12,570 bases of DNA from contig DKQG01000055.1 of the NCBI GenBank assembly GCA_002471575.1, positions 1-12,570 on the forward strand, in the 5' to 3' direction. The notes under the pieces were generated by a model, which was given only the letters and a program-made list of their open reading frames with translations, made no database searches and was not told where the DNA came from. The first letter of the stretch is position 1; each line of letters starts with the position of its first letter. The stretch comes from Alphaproteobacteria bacterium UBA7314 (GTDB lineage: Bacteria; Pseudomonadota; Alphaproteobacteria; MPNO01; UBA830). The position numbers were made by a program, and so were the translations under genes. Shown piece by piece: positions 1 through 6,757 of the stretch.

Positions 1-407
1 CCAGCTTCATAGTCGATGCGCTTGCCGTCGTGGATGTCGTAGCCCTTACCCTGGATGATGTAGAACAGCGCCGAATTCATGTGCCCGTGGCGCTGGCCGG
101 TGCCCCCCGGTGCGATGACCGAGATATGTGTTTCGATCGACTGCGCGATATCGGTCCGCTGCGGGTTGATGATGGGTTTGTTGAAAAGCGCTGGGCCGCC
201 CTTCCATTTCCAGTCGCGCGATTTGTAGACGCGCGGTTGCTCCATAAGGCCTTCCTGTAATTCGCCATATGTGCCTTCGAGGGCGCGCACGAAAATGCGC
301 TTTTTTTGCCAGCGCTCCCACACCACTTCTTTCGGCTGGTTGTGGCCGGGGCCGGCTTCTGCCGCCGTTGCTTCTGCAGGTCCGATATTATCGGGGGTTT
401 CGCCCAT
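1..407 (-). CDS. Cupin-domain protein, gentisate 1,2-dioxygenase-like (partial, 3' end beyond the window)
   Basis: This is the first ~135 residues of a protein that continues past the left edge. It starts MGETPDNIG; an in-frame TGA two codons upstream of the ATG at 407 fixes the start, and a GAGAAAG sequence upstream could serve as ribosome binding site. The N-terminal ~25 residues are low-complexity and rich in Ala/Glu/Pro. A conserved cupin motif 1 follows at about residues 100-120: PGGTGQRHGHMNSALFYIIQ, with His107 and His109 as likely metal ligands. The usual cupin glutamate after the His pair is replaced by the N-S-A-L-F pattern seen in gentisate/hydroxynaphthoate dioxygenase-type cupins. 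By family, this suggests a non-heme Fe(II) ring-cleaving dioxygenase or a related cupin; activity cannot be decided from a fragment. The gene is divergent from the deacetylase-like gene at 553. Confidence 0.82.
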   Translation of the reverse strand, partial: MGETPDNIGPAEATAAEAGPGHNQPKEVVWERWQKKRIFVRALEGTYGELQEGLMEQPRVYKSRDWKWKGGPALFNKPIINPQRTDIAQSIETHISVIAPGGTGQRHGHMNSALFYIIQGKGYDIHDGKRIDYEA

Positions 408-552
408 ACATCAGGTCTTTCTCGATTGCTCGGAAACGACCATAGAATTGTCAGGTCTGCAGGTCAAAATCCGCCACTATTCTATGATATTGGCGGTCCG
501 GGTATAAAGAGAGCAACCCGCTGCTAACCTGCTTTCTGGGGATGAGAAAAAA
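408..552. promoter_or_regulatory. Divergent intergenic/promoter region with palindrome
   Basis: This 145-bp AT-richer spacer separates the divergent cupin and deacetylase-like genes and must hold both promoters. It contains a TATGAT (483-488) and a TATAAA (503-508) that resemble -10 boxes for the plus-strand gene, but neither has a good -35 at 16-18 bp. On the minus strand, TAGAAT (484-479) lies 17 bp from TTATAC (507-502), which is also a weak match. The palindrome at 471-496 overlaps these candidates. CAGGTC occurs as a direct repeat at 452-457 and 460-465, and again at 412-417. The promoter assignments are inference. Confidence 0.4.
471..496. repeat. 10-bp-arm inverted repeat, candidate operator
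   Basis: CCGCCACTAT (471-480) and ATATTGGCGG (487-496) form an inverted repeat matching at 9 of 10 positions, with a 6-bp spacer TCTATG. A second, overlapping inverted repeat joins CATAGAAT (441-448) to ATTCTATG (479-486) with 8/8 matching arms. Both lie between divergent genes, where a dimeric repressor site would be expected, but no regulator gene is in the window. It could instead be a transcript hairpin in the deacetylase leader. Confidence 0.4.
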
Positions 553-1365
553 ATGACTGACTGGCCTGATGACAAACCTCTCGCTGTCTGCGTAAACGTT
601 ATGTGCGAGATGTGGACCGACGATTCCGCGCCGGGCCTTGGCCCGATGGGGAATCCGCTTGCCAAGGGGCATCTCGATACCCAGGCGCGGTCATGGGCGG
701 AATACGGCATGACTACGGGCGCCTACCGGCTGCTCGACATCGTCGGCGAAACGGGCGTGCCCTGCGGCACCTACGCCAGCGGCATCATTACGGAGAAATA
801 TCCCGAACTGCTGAAGCGTATCGACAGCGACGGTCATTTCATCGGGGCCCATGCCTGGGCACAGAACATTATCCCTGTGTACCAAGACCGAGCCGACGAG
901 GAAGCTGATCTGGCCCGGGGGATTGAAGGCTTCAAGTCTGTGTTCGGCAAGGCGCCACGGGGCTTTATCAGCCCGCGCGGAACGCCAAGCCCCGACACGG
1001 TCGAGCTTTTGATCAAGTACGGGTTCAAATGGCATTCCGATCATTTCGACCGCGATGTGCCGTACTTCATCGACAACGAATACGGCGATCTCGTTGCCGT
1101 GCCGTTCACGACGGAAGTCAACGACATGCCGCTGTATATCCGGTATGGAAATGAGCCGGAGGCGTTTACCCGGATTCTGGAGCGCATTCTAGACGGATTC
1201 GTCGACACGCATACGCCGCGCGCGATCCTCGACATCACGGTGCACGCCCACGTCTTCGGCCGGCCGTTCGGTGCGATAGAGCTGCGCAAATCGATCGAGG
1301 CGGTTCAGGCGCGCGACGACGTCTGGATCACGACGCACGAGGAACTGGCGGATACGTTGAAATAA
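553..1365 (+). CDS. Polysaccharide deacetylase family (NodB/PuuE-allantoinase-like) hydrolase
   Basis: This 270-residue protein has the single-domain length of a NodB-fold (CE4-like) hydrolase and no signal peptide, so it is likely cytoplasmic. N-terminal AVCVNVMCEMW (residues 11-21) fills the place of the catalytic TFDD motif, as in the PuuE/cyclic-imidase branch that acts on small amides rather than chitin. IDSDGHFIGAH (90-100) corresponds to motif 2, followed by FISPRGTPSPDTVELLIKYG (138-157) and then DITVHAHVFGRP (227-238), whose His231/His233 fit the C-terminal H-x-H found in that branch. The second His of a canonical H-x3-H is Gln104 here. By family it would hydrolyse a C-N bond of an amide, ureide or imide. 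It ends 5 bp from the stop of the convergent OCD-like gene. The ATG at 553 follows a purine-rich GATGAGAAAAAA. Family is fairly sure; substrate is unknown. Confidence 0.85.
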   Translation: MTDWPDDKPLAVCVNVMCEMWTDDSAPGLGPMGNPLAKGHLDTQARSWAEYGMTTGAYRLLDIVGETGVPCGTYASGIITEKYPELLKRIDSDGHFIGAHAWAQNIIPVYQDRADEEADLARGIEGFKSVFGKAPRGFISPRGTPSPDTVELLIKYGFKWHSDHFDRDVPYFIDNEYGDLVAVPFTTEVNDMPLYIRYGNEPEAFTRILERILDGFVDTHTPRAILDITVHAHVFGRPFGAIELRKSIEAVQARDDVWITTHEELADTLK

Positions 1366-1370
1366 GGCGG

Positions 1371-2447
1371 CTAAGGCACCTCGATCTGGGTTAGCCAATC
1401 CGTCGCAATTTCGTTTCCGAGGCCTGCTTCTTTTGCCTTCTTGTACAAGACTGATCCGACCGCCGCGAACTGATATCCGAGACCCAGGATGTTCAGGAAA
1501 CAGGTTGTCTGATCCTCCGATGTCCGTCCTGGCCTGCGCCCGCTGACGATATCTGCCAAGGTCGGCATATCCGCGAGGCCGATTTTCTGCGCTAGGGAAT
1601 CAACATCCAGCCCGTCCGTCTCCGGCAGCGCCGCACCCGCGCCGAATTCTATCGTGGGGCGGCCGTGCGGCACATGACAGACGGCTATGTCGCAACGGTT
1701 GATGACATCCGCGCTGATTTCCGGCGATTTGATGGAGCTGACATGCATGCCGGGTTCCAGCCACGCTTCCCGCGCCACGTGTTCGATCGAATTTGTCGCC
1801 AACAGGACGATATCGGCGTCGGCGACGGCCTCTTCGGCGGTGTCGCAGGGGCGGATCTGGGTACCCAGTTTTTCCGACCATTCCATCGCAAACCGGTCGC
1901 GATTTTGCTTCTGTGTGGAATACACCCTGTAATCGGCAATTTCATGAACGGTATCGATGGCGCGCAGTTGCGCCTGAGCCTGCCAACCCGTGCCGATCAG
2001 CGCGACCGAACGGGCGCCGTCCCTCGCCAGATATTTTGCGGCGAGCGCACTGGTACCGGCGACGCGCATTGGCTGCACCTCGCCGTCCGGAAAGATCGCC
2101 AACGGTTCGCCGGTTTCGGTGGAAAACAGTAGTACAAGACCGGTATAGCGGTTGCCAGGCGCTGCAGGCACTTTCACCCGGCGGATATTTTCTCCCACCT
2201 GCGGATGGGTGATGATGTCCGAGTTGATGCGGATCGCGCTGACACCCAGCGAGGGAGCGACTCCATCCATCGATTTGAGCGCGTAAATCGCGTCCGGCGC
2301 GGTATCCGAGGTAACGATGGTATCGCTGCGCCTCCGCAGCGCGCCGCGGCCCTCCGCCAGTTCCTTATAGGCAAATTCCAGCACCTTGATGACGTCAGTC
2401 ATGGTCAGCAGATCGCGGACGTTCTGATTATTCAGGATCAGGGTCAC
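1371..2447 (-). CDS. Ornithine cyclodeaminase / mu-crystallin family protein
   Basis: This is a 358-residue protein using a GTG start at 2447 that overlaps the stop of the upstream FAD gene by 4 bp (GTGA). That start gives the usual family N-terminus (ILNNQNVRDLLTMTDVIKVLE). An in-frame ATG at 2543 would run 100 bp into the FAD gene and is less likely. Lys58 in YALKSMDG matches the conserved substrate-contacting lysine. GEVQPMRVAGTSALAAKYLA (122-141) is the family signature, and ALIGTGWQAQAQ (149-160) is the Rossmann NAD(P)-binding loop. After GMHVSS (233-238) the sequence reads IKSPEISADV, so the aspartate that is catalytic in ornithine cyclodeaminase is missing. It is therefore more likely an imine (ketimine) reductase or amino-acid dehydrogenase-type member than a true cyclodeaminase. 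It is the last gene of the minus-strand cluster, probably translationally coupled to the FAD gene. Confidence 0.88.
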   Translation of the reverse strand: MTLILNNQNVRDLLTMTDVIKVLEFAYKELAEGRGALRRRSDTIVTSDTAPDAIYALKSMDGVAPSLGVSAIRINSDIITHPQVGENIRRVKVPAAPGNRYTGLVLLFSTETGEPLAIFPDGEVQPMRVAGTSALAAKYLARDGARSVALIGTGWQAQAQLRAIDTVHEIADYRVYSTQKQNRDRFAMEWSEKLGTQIRPCDTAEEAVADADIVLLATNSIEHVAREAWLEPGMHVSSIKSPEISADVINRCDIAVCHVPHGRPTIEFGAGAALPETDGLDVDSLAQKIGLADMPTLADIVSGRRPGRTSEDQTTCFLNILGLGYQFAAVGSVLYKKAKEAGLGNEIATDWLTQIEVP

Positions 2448-3985
2448 GATGCTGGCTCCGCGGCCGCGCCCCGTCCGGCGGTCCAGCCGGAAATAAGGCA
2501 CTCCGCTATATTGCCGCCCGCCAGATAAAGGTGCCCAAAACAACTGCCCATCTCACCGGCTGCATATAGACGCGGGATCGGTTCTCCATGCACGTCGATA
2601 ATGCGCTGGTTGCCGTCATGTTTGGGGCCGCCCTGGGTGTTCGAAACGATGGGCCATATTTGGCCCGCGTAGAAAGGCGGGGTGGCGATGGGTAGCATCG
2701 ATCCCGCCGGGCGGCCGTGTTCGTCGTCGTTGCGTGCCACGGTCATGTCATTCCAGCGTTGAATGGTTGATTTCAGCGTTTCGGCAGGCGTCCGGATGAT
2801 GTCCGCGAGCTCGTCCAGAGTAACTGCGCGCTTCAGAATGCCCATTTCGACCTCTTTCAGATTATCGTTGGACCATTCCATCTGCACGTCTCGGTCGTTA
2901 TAGGCGGGGTTGCCGAGGGGGTAGAGTTTGCGGCCTTCCTCGTCGCAGATCAGCCAGGCGGGGATGTTGCGGAACCGCTGGGTGACGGTATCCATGTCCT
3001 CGAACGGGCGTGCGCCGGTATCCTGCAGATAGGGCGGCTGTTCGTTCATGAACCGTTTGCCTTCACGGTTCACCAGGATCCACGCGACTGGCACGTCCAC
3101 TATATCCGCGCCCACCATGTCCGCACCGTTGTCGCCCGGCACCCAGTCTGGGAAGCGTTTTACGCGGATACCATATGGGTATTCCGGATTGGGGTGACGG
3201 AATCCGTATGAGCCGTGGAAATGCCACATGTGCCACAGATCGGCGCCGACTTCTTGCGCCATACGGATGCCGTCGCCGGTATTGTAGCGGTTGGCGGCGG
3301 TAAGCACGGGCATGAGCTGCCAGTATTCCTGCTTCATGCCGTCATTAGCCTCGAACCCGCCGGACGACAGCACAACGCCGCGGGTAGCGGCAAAATGCCG
3401 AATACCCTCCGGTGTTTCGGCGACCACGCCCCGCACTTCGCGGTCGGTGGTGTATATCAGCCGCCGTGCCGGGCTGGACAACCTGACGTCGATGCCGAGT
3501 GTCTCGAGTTTCATCTGCAGCACCCTGAACAGGTATGGCCCGCCCACCCGGCCTTTCACCTGTGGGAAAAAGGCCTGGGCATTGAAGTTGGGGATGGCGT
3601 CGACATGGCTATAGTAGAACGTTTCGCGATGCGGAAAGGGGTAGTTGCCACCCCGCGACCGGGTCGTGATTTCCGCGCCGCTGCCATCAGCAAGATCCCG
3701 CAGAAAACCCTCCGCTTCGGCCATACCGTTTGAGATCGTTCGTATAACGTCGTCCGAGATACGTCCACCGTTGGTAGCCTTCAGATAGGCGAATGCCTCG
3801 TCAGGCGCGGCGGAGCAGCATATTGCACCCTGCGAGCAGATGGAGATGCCGCCCGGATCAGGCGCTTTTTCCAGCACCAGCACTTTTGCCCCGGCACGCG
3901 TGGCCTCGATGGCCGCTGTTGCTCCGGCGAAGCCATATCCGACGACGATGACGTCGTATGTTTCGTCGAACGGCAGTTCCGTCAT
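2444..3985 (-). CDS. FAD-dependent oxidoreductase (fumarate reductase flavoprotein / 3-ketosteroid dehydrogenase-like)
   Basis: This 513-residue, FAD_binding_2-type flavoprotein is cytoplasmic by appearance, with no signal peptide or heme-binding CxxCH. YDVIVVGYGFAGATAAIEA (10-28) is the dinucleotide-binding GxGxxG motif, ending with Glu39 in VLVLEK for the ribose. VVLSSGGFEAND (204-215) and NTGDGIRMAQEVGADLW (235-251) are typical of the fumarate-reductase/KstD superfamily. The C-terminal block RLYAAGEMGS...YLAGGNIAECLISG (472-500) is the second FAD contact. Members catalyse C=C reduction or alpha,beta-dehydrogenation of acids and ketones; the substrate here is unknown. The ATG at 3985 lies 2 bp downstream of the stop of the HIBADH-like gene, and its own stop overlaps the next GTG start, so it is almost certainly co-transcribed with both neighbours. 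Confidence 0.9.
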   Translation of the reverse strand: MTELPFDETYDVIVVGYGFAGATAAIEATRAGAKVLVLEKAPDPGGISICSQGAICCSAAPDEAFAYLKATNGGRISDDVIRTISNGMAEAEGFLRDLADGSGAEITTRSRGGNYPFPHRETFYYSHVDAIPNFNAQAFFPQVKGRVGGPYLFRVLQMKLETLGIDVRLSSPARRLIYTTDREVRGVVAETPEGIRHFAATRGVVLSSGGFEANDGMKQEYWQLMPVLTAANRYNTGDGIRMAQEVGADLWHMWHFHGSYGFRHPNPEYPYGIRVKRFPDWVPGDNGADMVGADIVDVPVAWILVNREGKRFMNEQPPYLQDTGARPFEDMDTVTQRFRNIPAWLICDEEGRKLYPLGNPAYNDRDVQMEWSNDNLKEVEMGILKRAVTLDELADIIRTPAETLKSTIQRWNDMTVARNDDEHGRPAGSMLPIATPPFYAGQIWPIVSNTQGGPKHDGNQRIIDVHGEPIPRLYAAGEMGSCFGHLYLAGGNIAECLISGWTAGRGAAAEPAS

Positions 3986-3987
3986 GG

Positions 3988-4827
3988 CTATTTTGCGACC
4001 CGGGCTTCGCCCGACCAGTCCGGCGGATTGGTCGCCTTGATGGTACGGCCGTCCTTGACCAGCTCCTTGATTAGACCGGCGAGGGGAAAAGCCCTGTTTT
4101 CCCGATCCATCAGTTTTTCCATCATCTGCATGTCTTTCAGGGCCCAGGTAAACGTCATGCGGTCCCAGTCCCGCAGCGCCGCACTGTCGCCGGAACTCAT
4201 CATCAGCGCATTACGAAGTTTTGGTAGGTCGATTCCGGTGGACTCCGCAAGACGCCCCGCCTCGATCAGGGCGCAGCCATTCACCCACAGCAGGTAATTG
4301 TTCATCATCTTGGCAACCTGGCCGTGGCCAACATCGCCCATGTGTTCGATGTTGGAGCAGAACGTCCCGAATACCGGGCGGGAGCGTTCGACGACTTCCG
4401 CCGTGCCGCCAACTAAAGCCAGCAGGGTACCCTCGTCTGCGGCCCAGCGGCCTCGAGCAATAGGCGCGTCGAGAAACCCGATGCCGCGATCTTCGCACAG
4501 TCGCGCAAGCTCCTGAACGCCGCTCACGGACGCGGTCGAGCACACCGCGATTGCGCTGCCCGGCGCCATCGACGCCAGCGCTCCGTCGTCGCCGGTTAAG
4601 CAGGCGTATACTTCCGGTTCGAACCCGACGCCCACGATGACATAGTCGCTGTTTTCGCCGACTTCTCTCGGGCTGTTTGTCCCAATGCCTCCGGCTTCAA
4701 CCGCTTTAGCAAGTTGCCCGTCGTTGACGTCGTATACAGAGACATCGAAGCCGTGCCTTTTGAGATGCTTCAGCATAGCGAGCCCCATACGGCCTGGTCC
4801 GATAATGCCGACGCGATCCTGTGCCAT
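3988..4827 (-). CDS. NAD(P)-dependent beta-hydroxyacid dehydrogenase (3-hydroxyisobutyrate dehydrogenase family)
   Basis: This 279-residue protein has the usual family length. GIIGPGRMGLAM (7-18) is the Rossmann GxGxxG motif, and Asp33 in VYDVN follows the second strand. CSTASVSG (96-103) precedes the substrate region DAPIARGRWAADEGTLLALV (120-139), where the classical SGG of DAPVSGG is replaced by ARG. GHGQVAKMMNN (168-178) carries the catalytic lysine, Lys173, and KDMQMMEKL (231-239) matches the KDL region of the C-terminal domain. Members oxidise beta-hydroxyacids or reduce the semialdehydes, and some act on imines. The start at 4827 has a strong AGAAGGAG ribosome binding site about 9 bp upstream. 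A 123-bp gap follows hyuB, so it may have its own promoter. It is 2 bp ahead of the FAD gene. Confidence 0.9.
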   Translation of the reverse strand: MAQDRVGIIGPGRMGLAMLKHLKRHGFDVSVYDVNDGQLAKAVEAGGIGTNSPREVGENSDYVIVGVGFEPEVYACLTGDDGALASMAPGSAIAVCSTASVSGVQELARLCEDRGIGFLDAPIARGRWAADEGTLLALVGGTAEVVERSRPVFGTFCSNIEHMGDVGHGQVAKMMNNYLLWVNGCALIEAGRLAESTGIDLPKLRNALMMSSGDSAALRDWDRMTFTWALKDMQMMEKLMDRENRAFPLAGLIKELVKDGRTIKATNPPDWSGEARVAK

Positions 4828-4870
4828 TTGTTCAGTCTCCTTCTGGGGGCTTGTTTTCCCCTTTCCCTGA

Positions 4871-4889
4871 CTCCCCTTCCAAGGGGGAG
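4871..4889. repeat. CTCCCCTT/AAGGGGGAG inverted repeat
   Basis: CTCCCCTT (4871-4878), loop CC, then AAGGGGGAG (4881-4889) forms a GC-rich hairpin with one unpaired G. This C-rich/G-rich palindrome resembles a short dispersed intergenic repeat often seen in alphaproteobacterial genomes. No second copy is in the window, so the dispersed-repeat interpretation rests on recall, not on this sequence. Confidence 0.4.
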
Positions 4890-4911
4890 GGGATCCGATG
4901 CGGGGTCACTC

Positions 4912-4944
4912 GCAAAATATATCCTCTCGCCTCGCCGGTGAGAG
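4912..4944 (-). terminator. Possible rho-independent terminator or attenuator after hyuB
   Basis: Read on the minus strand, just after the hyuB stop (4951-4953), the arms CTCTC and GAGAG (4944-4940 and 4928-4924) flank inner pairs and a GGCGA loop. The hairpin is followed by GATATATTTTGC, a modest U-tract. The stem has one A-C mismatch, so it is a weak terminator that may only reduce read-through into the HIBADH-like gene. Confidence 0.35.
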
Positions 4945-4950
4945 TTAGAA

Positions 4951-6609
4951 TTAGGCTCCGTACCTCTCCTTCGCAGCGCCTGACGTCACGTAACCCTGCG
5001 CAATATCGTATTGCAGCCGTTCCGGTGCGCGGGCTTTAGGATCGCCGTAGCCGCCGCCACCTGCGCTTTCGAGAAAAAAGACATCGCCGGAATCGAGCTC
5101 GAACTTGCCCGCCGCAGGTGTCAACGTTTCTTCCTCGGTGTCAGCCTTGATGACGAATTTGCTGGCGCCGCCTGCTTCTCCGCCCTCGGTGCCGGGCGGC
5201 GGGTATTTATAACGGTCGTAGCGCCGCACCACGGTGCAGTCCTGCAACACCTCGTATTTGCGCCGAAAGGCGACGCCGCCCCGGTATTCGCCCGCACCGC
5301 CGGAATCGGGGACCATGTCGAACTCCGTGATGCGGCAGGGGTATTCGCTCTCGATGATTTCCACCGGTGTGACGTGCAGGTTGGACAGATGGGTTGCCGT
5401 GGCGTTGCAGCCGTCGTTCCCGTTGCCGCCGCCATAGGCGGAGCCGAGGATTTCGTATTGCAGCGAATTGTGTCCCGGCTTGCCGCCCTGGTGCCAGTTA
5501 ATAGACAGCGATCCGGAAGATCCCGACCCGGCGATCGCGCGGGCCGGATTGAACGTCGCCAGCGCTTCGAGGATCACGTCGGTCAGGCGCAGATTGGCTT
5601 TTTGATATGACGAGACCGGGGCAGGGGATTCCGCATTGGTGATCGTGCGTGGCGCATAGACGAACCTCACGACATCGCGCATGCCGTCGTTGAACTGCAT
5701 GTTGTGGCCAAGACAGCCGATCAGCGAATAAAATACGCAGGCCTCGACCATCGAAGGACGCAGGTTGATCGGACCCTTTGCCTGTGACTGCGAATTCGAG
5801 AAGTCGAAGGTGATGTCGTCACCCTTTTTAGTGATGGTAACGGCAAAATACACGCCCTTGTCCATCTCCACCCCGTCGTCGTCCATATAGCCGTCGGCCG
5901 ATGCTTCGCCATCGGGTAGGGCGGTGATTGCCGCCTGCATTTCGTCGGCGGCGCTTTTCAGGATGGCGGCGAAGGAGTCCGTGACCGTTTCCGTGCCAAA
6001 GCGTTGGCAGTGATCCTGCATCCGCGTCACGCCCATTTCTGTCGCGGCGATCTGTGCGCGCACATCGCCGCGCACCAGTTCGGGCTGACGGCTATTGGTA
6101 AGAATCAGCCGCTCTAGATCTTCGTCGTAGGTGCCCTCCGCAGATATCTTCACTGGCGGTAGAACCAATCCTTCATGATAGATTTCAGTCGAATTGGCGG
6201 ATGTCGAACCCGGGTTCATACCGCCGATATCCGCCTTGTGGGCGCAACTTCCGGAGAAGCCGATCAGTTTGCCTTCCGCGAATATCGGTGCGATGAGCGC
6301 CATATCCGAGACGTGCGGCACGCCTGCTTCGTATGGGTGATTGGAAACCACGACATCGCCGTCCTTCAGACCCGCCTCTCCGTATATTTCCACTGTGCGG
6401 TCGACGAAATGTTTGTAAAACGGGGCGTGAAAGAACATCGGCGGCGGAACGATCAGCCGCCCGCCCTTATCCAAGATCACGCAGGAAAAATCCCGGCTTT
6501 CGCGAATGATGGTGGAATACCCGGATCGGTAGAAATGATAGTGCATCTCGTCGACCAGGCTGGCGACCTTGTTCTTTAGGATCTGAACGGTAACGGGATC
6601 GAGGGGCAT
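4951..6609 (-). CDS. hyuB: Hydantoinase/oxoprolinase B-type subunit (HyuB)
   Basis: This 552-residue protein has the usual HyuB length. The start is placed at ATG 6609, giving MPLDPVTVQILKNKVASLVD, the standard HyuB N-terminus. An upstream in-frame ATG at 6702 would translate an intergenic repeat and is rejected. Family landmarks in order are SGYSTIIRESRDFSCVI, the NHPYEAGVPHVSDM block, AHKADIGG...PGS, a Gly/Ser-rich stretch around AGSGSSGSLSINW, the AYGGGNGNDG region, GGAGEYRGG, and the C-terminal signature ESAGGGGYGDP. HyuB works with HyuA in ATP-dependent ring opening of hydantoins or 5-oxoproline-type amides; relatives form acetone or acetophenone carboxylase subunits. HyuA is encoded directly upstream on the same strand, with a 148-bp spacer. 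Which of these activities applies cannot be told from sequence. Confidence 0.93.
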   Translation of the reverse strand: MPLDPVTVQILKNKVASLVDEMHYHFYRSGYSTIIRESRDFSCVILDKGGRLIVPPPMFFHAPFYKHFVDRTVEIYGEAGLKDGDVVVSNHPYEAGVPHVSDMALIAPIFAEGKLIGFSGSCAHKADIGGMNPGSTSANSTEIYHEGLVLPPVKISAEGTYDEDLERLILTNSRQPELVRGDVRAQIAATEMGVTRMQDHCQRFGTETVTDSFAAILKSAADEMQAAITALPDGEASADGYMDDDGVEMDKGVYFAVTITKKGDDITFDFSNSQSQAKGPINLRPSMVEACVFYSLIGCLGHNMQFNDGMRDVVRFVYAPRTITNAESPAPVSSYQKANLRLTDVILEALATFNPARAIAGSGSSGSLSINWHQGGKPGHNSLQYEILGSAYGGGNGNDGCNATATHLSNLHVTPVEIIESEYPCRITEFDMVPDSGGAGEYRGGVAFRRKYEVLQDCTVVRRYDRYKYPPPGTEGGEAGGASKFVIKADTEEETLTPAAGKFELDSGDVFFLESAGGGGYGDPKARAPERLQYDIAQGYVTSGAAKERYGA

Positions 6610-6757
6610 AGTCAGCGAGTTCCCCGTAACGCAACAAAAAGGGTCGTCATTCCCGCGAAGGCGGTAATTTCTTTGCCGCTGTCTAAACCCGCCGAGCAGC
6701 ACCCGCCTTTGTGGGAATGATGGGCATGGGAGTTGCTGGATTGTGCTTTAAACATCC
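6610..6757. other. Intergenic spacer between hyuA and hyuB
   Basis: This 148-bp spacer holds the two arms of a long inverted repeat (6645-6722). A GGGGAA on the minus strand, about 12 bp before the hyuB ATG, is the only ribosome binding site candidate. The coding potential of the N-terminal extension of hyuB into this spacer (residues of type RQRQRNYRLRG) is repeat-derived and does not look like protein. Confidence 0.5.
6645..6722. repeat. Long inverted repeat, REP/BIME-like element with CGTCATTCCCGCG core
   Basis: The left arm CGTCATTCCCGCGAAGGCGG (6645-6664) and the reverse complement of the right arm at 6703-6722 match at 17 of 20 positions. The arms enclose 38 bp, enough for a large stem-loop in the transcript. 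The core TCATTCCCGCGAAGGCGG resembles a dispersed palindromic element abundant in intergenic regions of many alphaproteobacteria. It sits between the hyuA stop and hyuB start, where it could affect mRNA stability or processing of the two subunit messages. Only one copy is in the window. Confidence 0.6.

Larger units (their letters stand above)
4828..4950. other. Intergenic spacer between hyuB and the HIBADH-like gene
   Basis: This 123-bp gap lies inside the minus-strand cluster. It holds two hairpin-forming sequences (4871-4889 and 4924-4944, listed separately) and, at the 4827 end, the AGAAGGAG ribosome binding site of the HIBADH-like gene. I see no open reading frame worth calling. It could be a place where transcript levels of the upstream hyuAB part and the downstream part are separated. 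Confidence 0.4.

Noticed and set aside
1665..2212. Plus-strand frames of 139-155 codons opposite the OCD-like gene
   Set aside because: They lie wholly antisense to a gene with clear family motifs and look like GC-rich shadow frames.
2448..2543. Longer ornithine-cyclodeaminase-like start at ATG 2543
   Set aside because: It would overlap the FAD gene by 100 bp; the GTG at 2447 gives the family N-terminus and a normal 4-bp overlap.
6610..6702. N-terminal extension of hyuB starting at ATG 6702
   Set aside because: The extra 31 codons translate an intergenic inverted repeat and do not resemble hydantoinase B; the family N-terminus begins at 6609.
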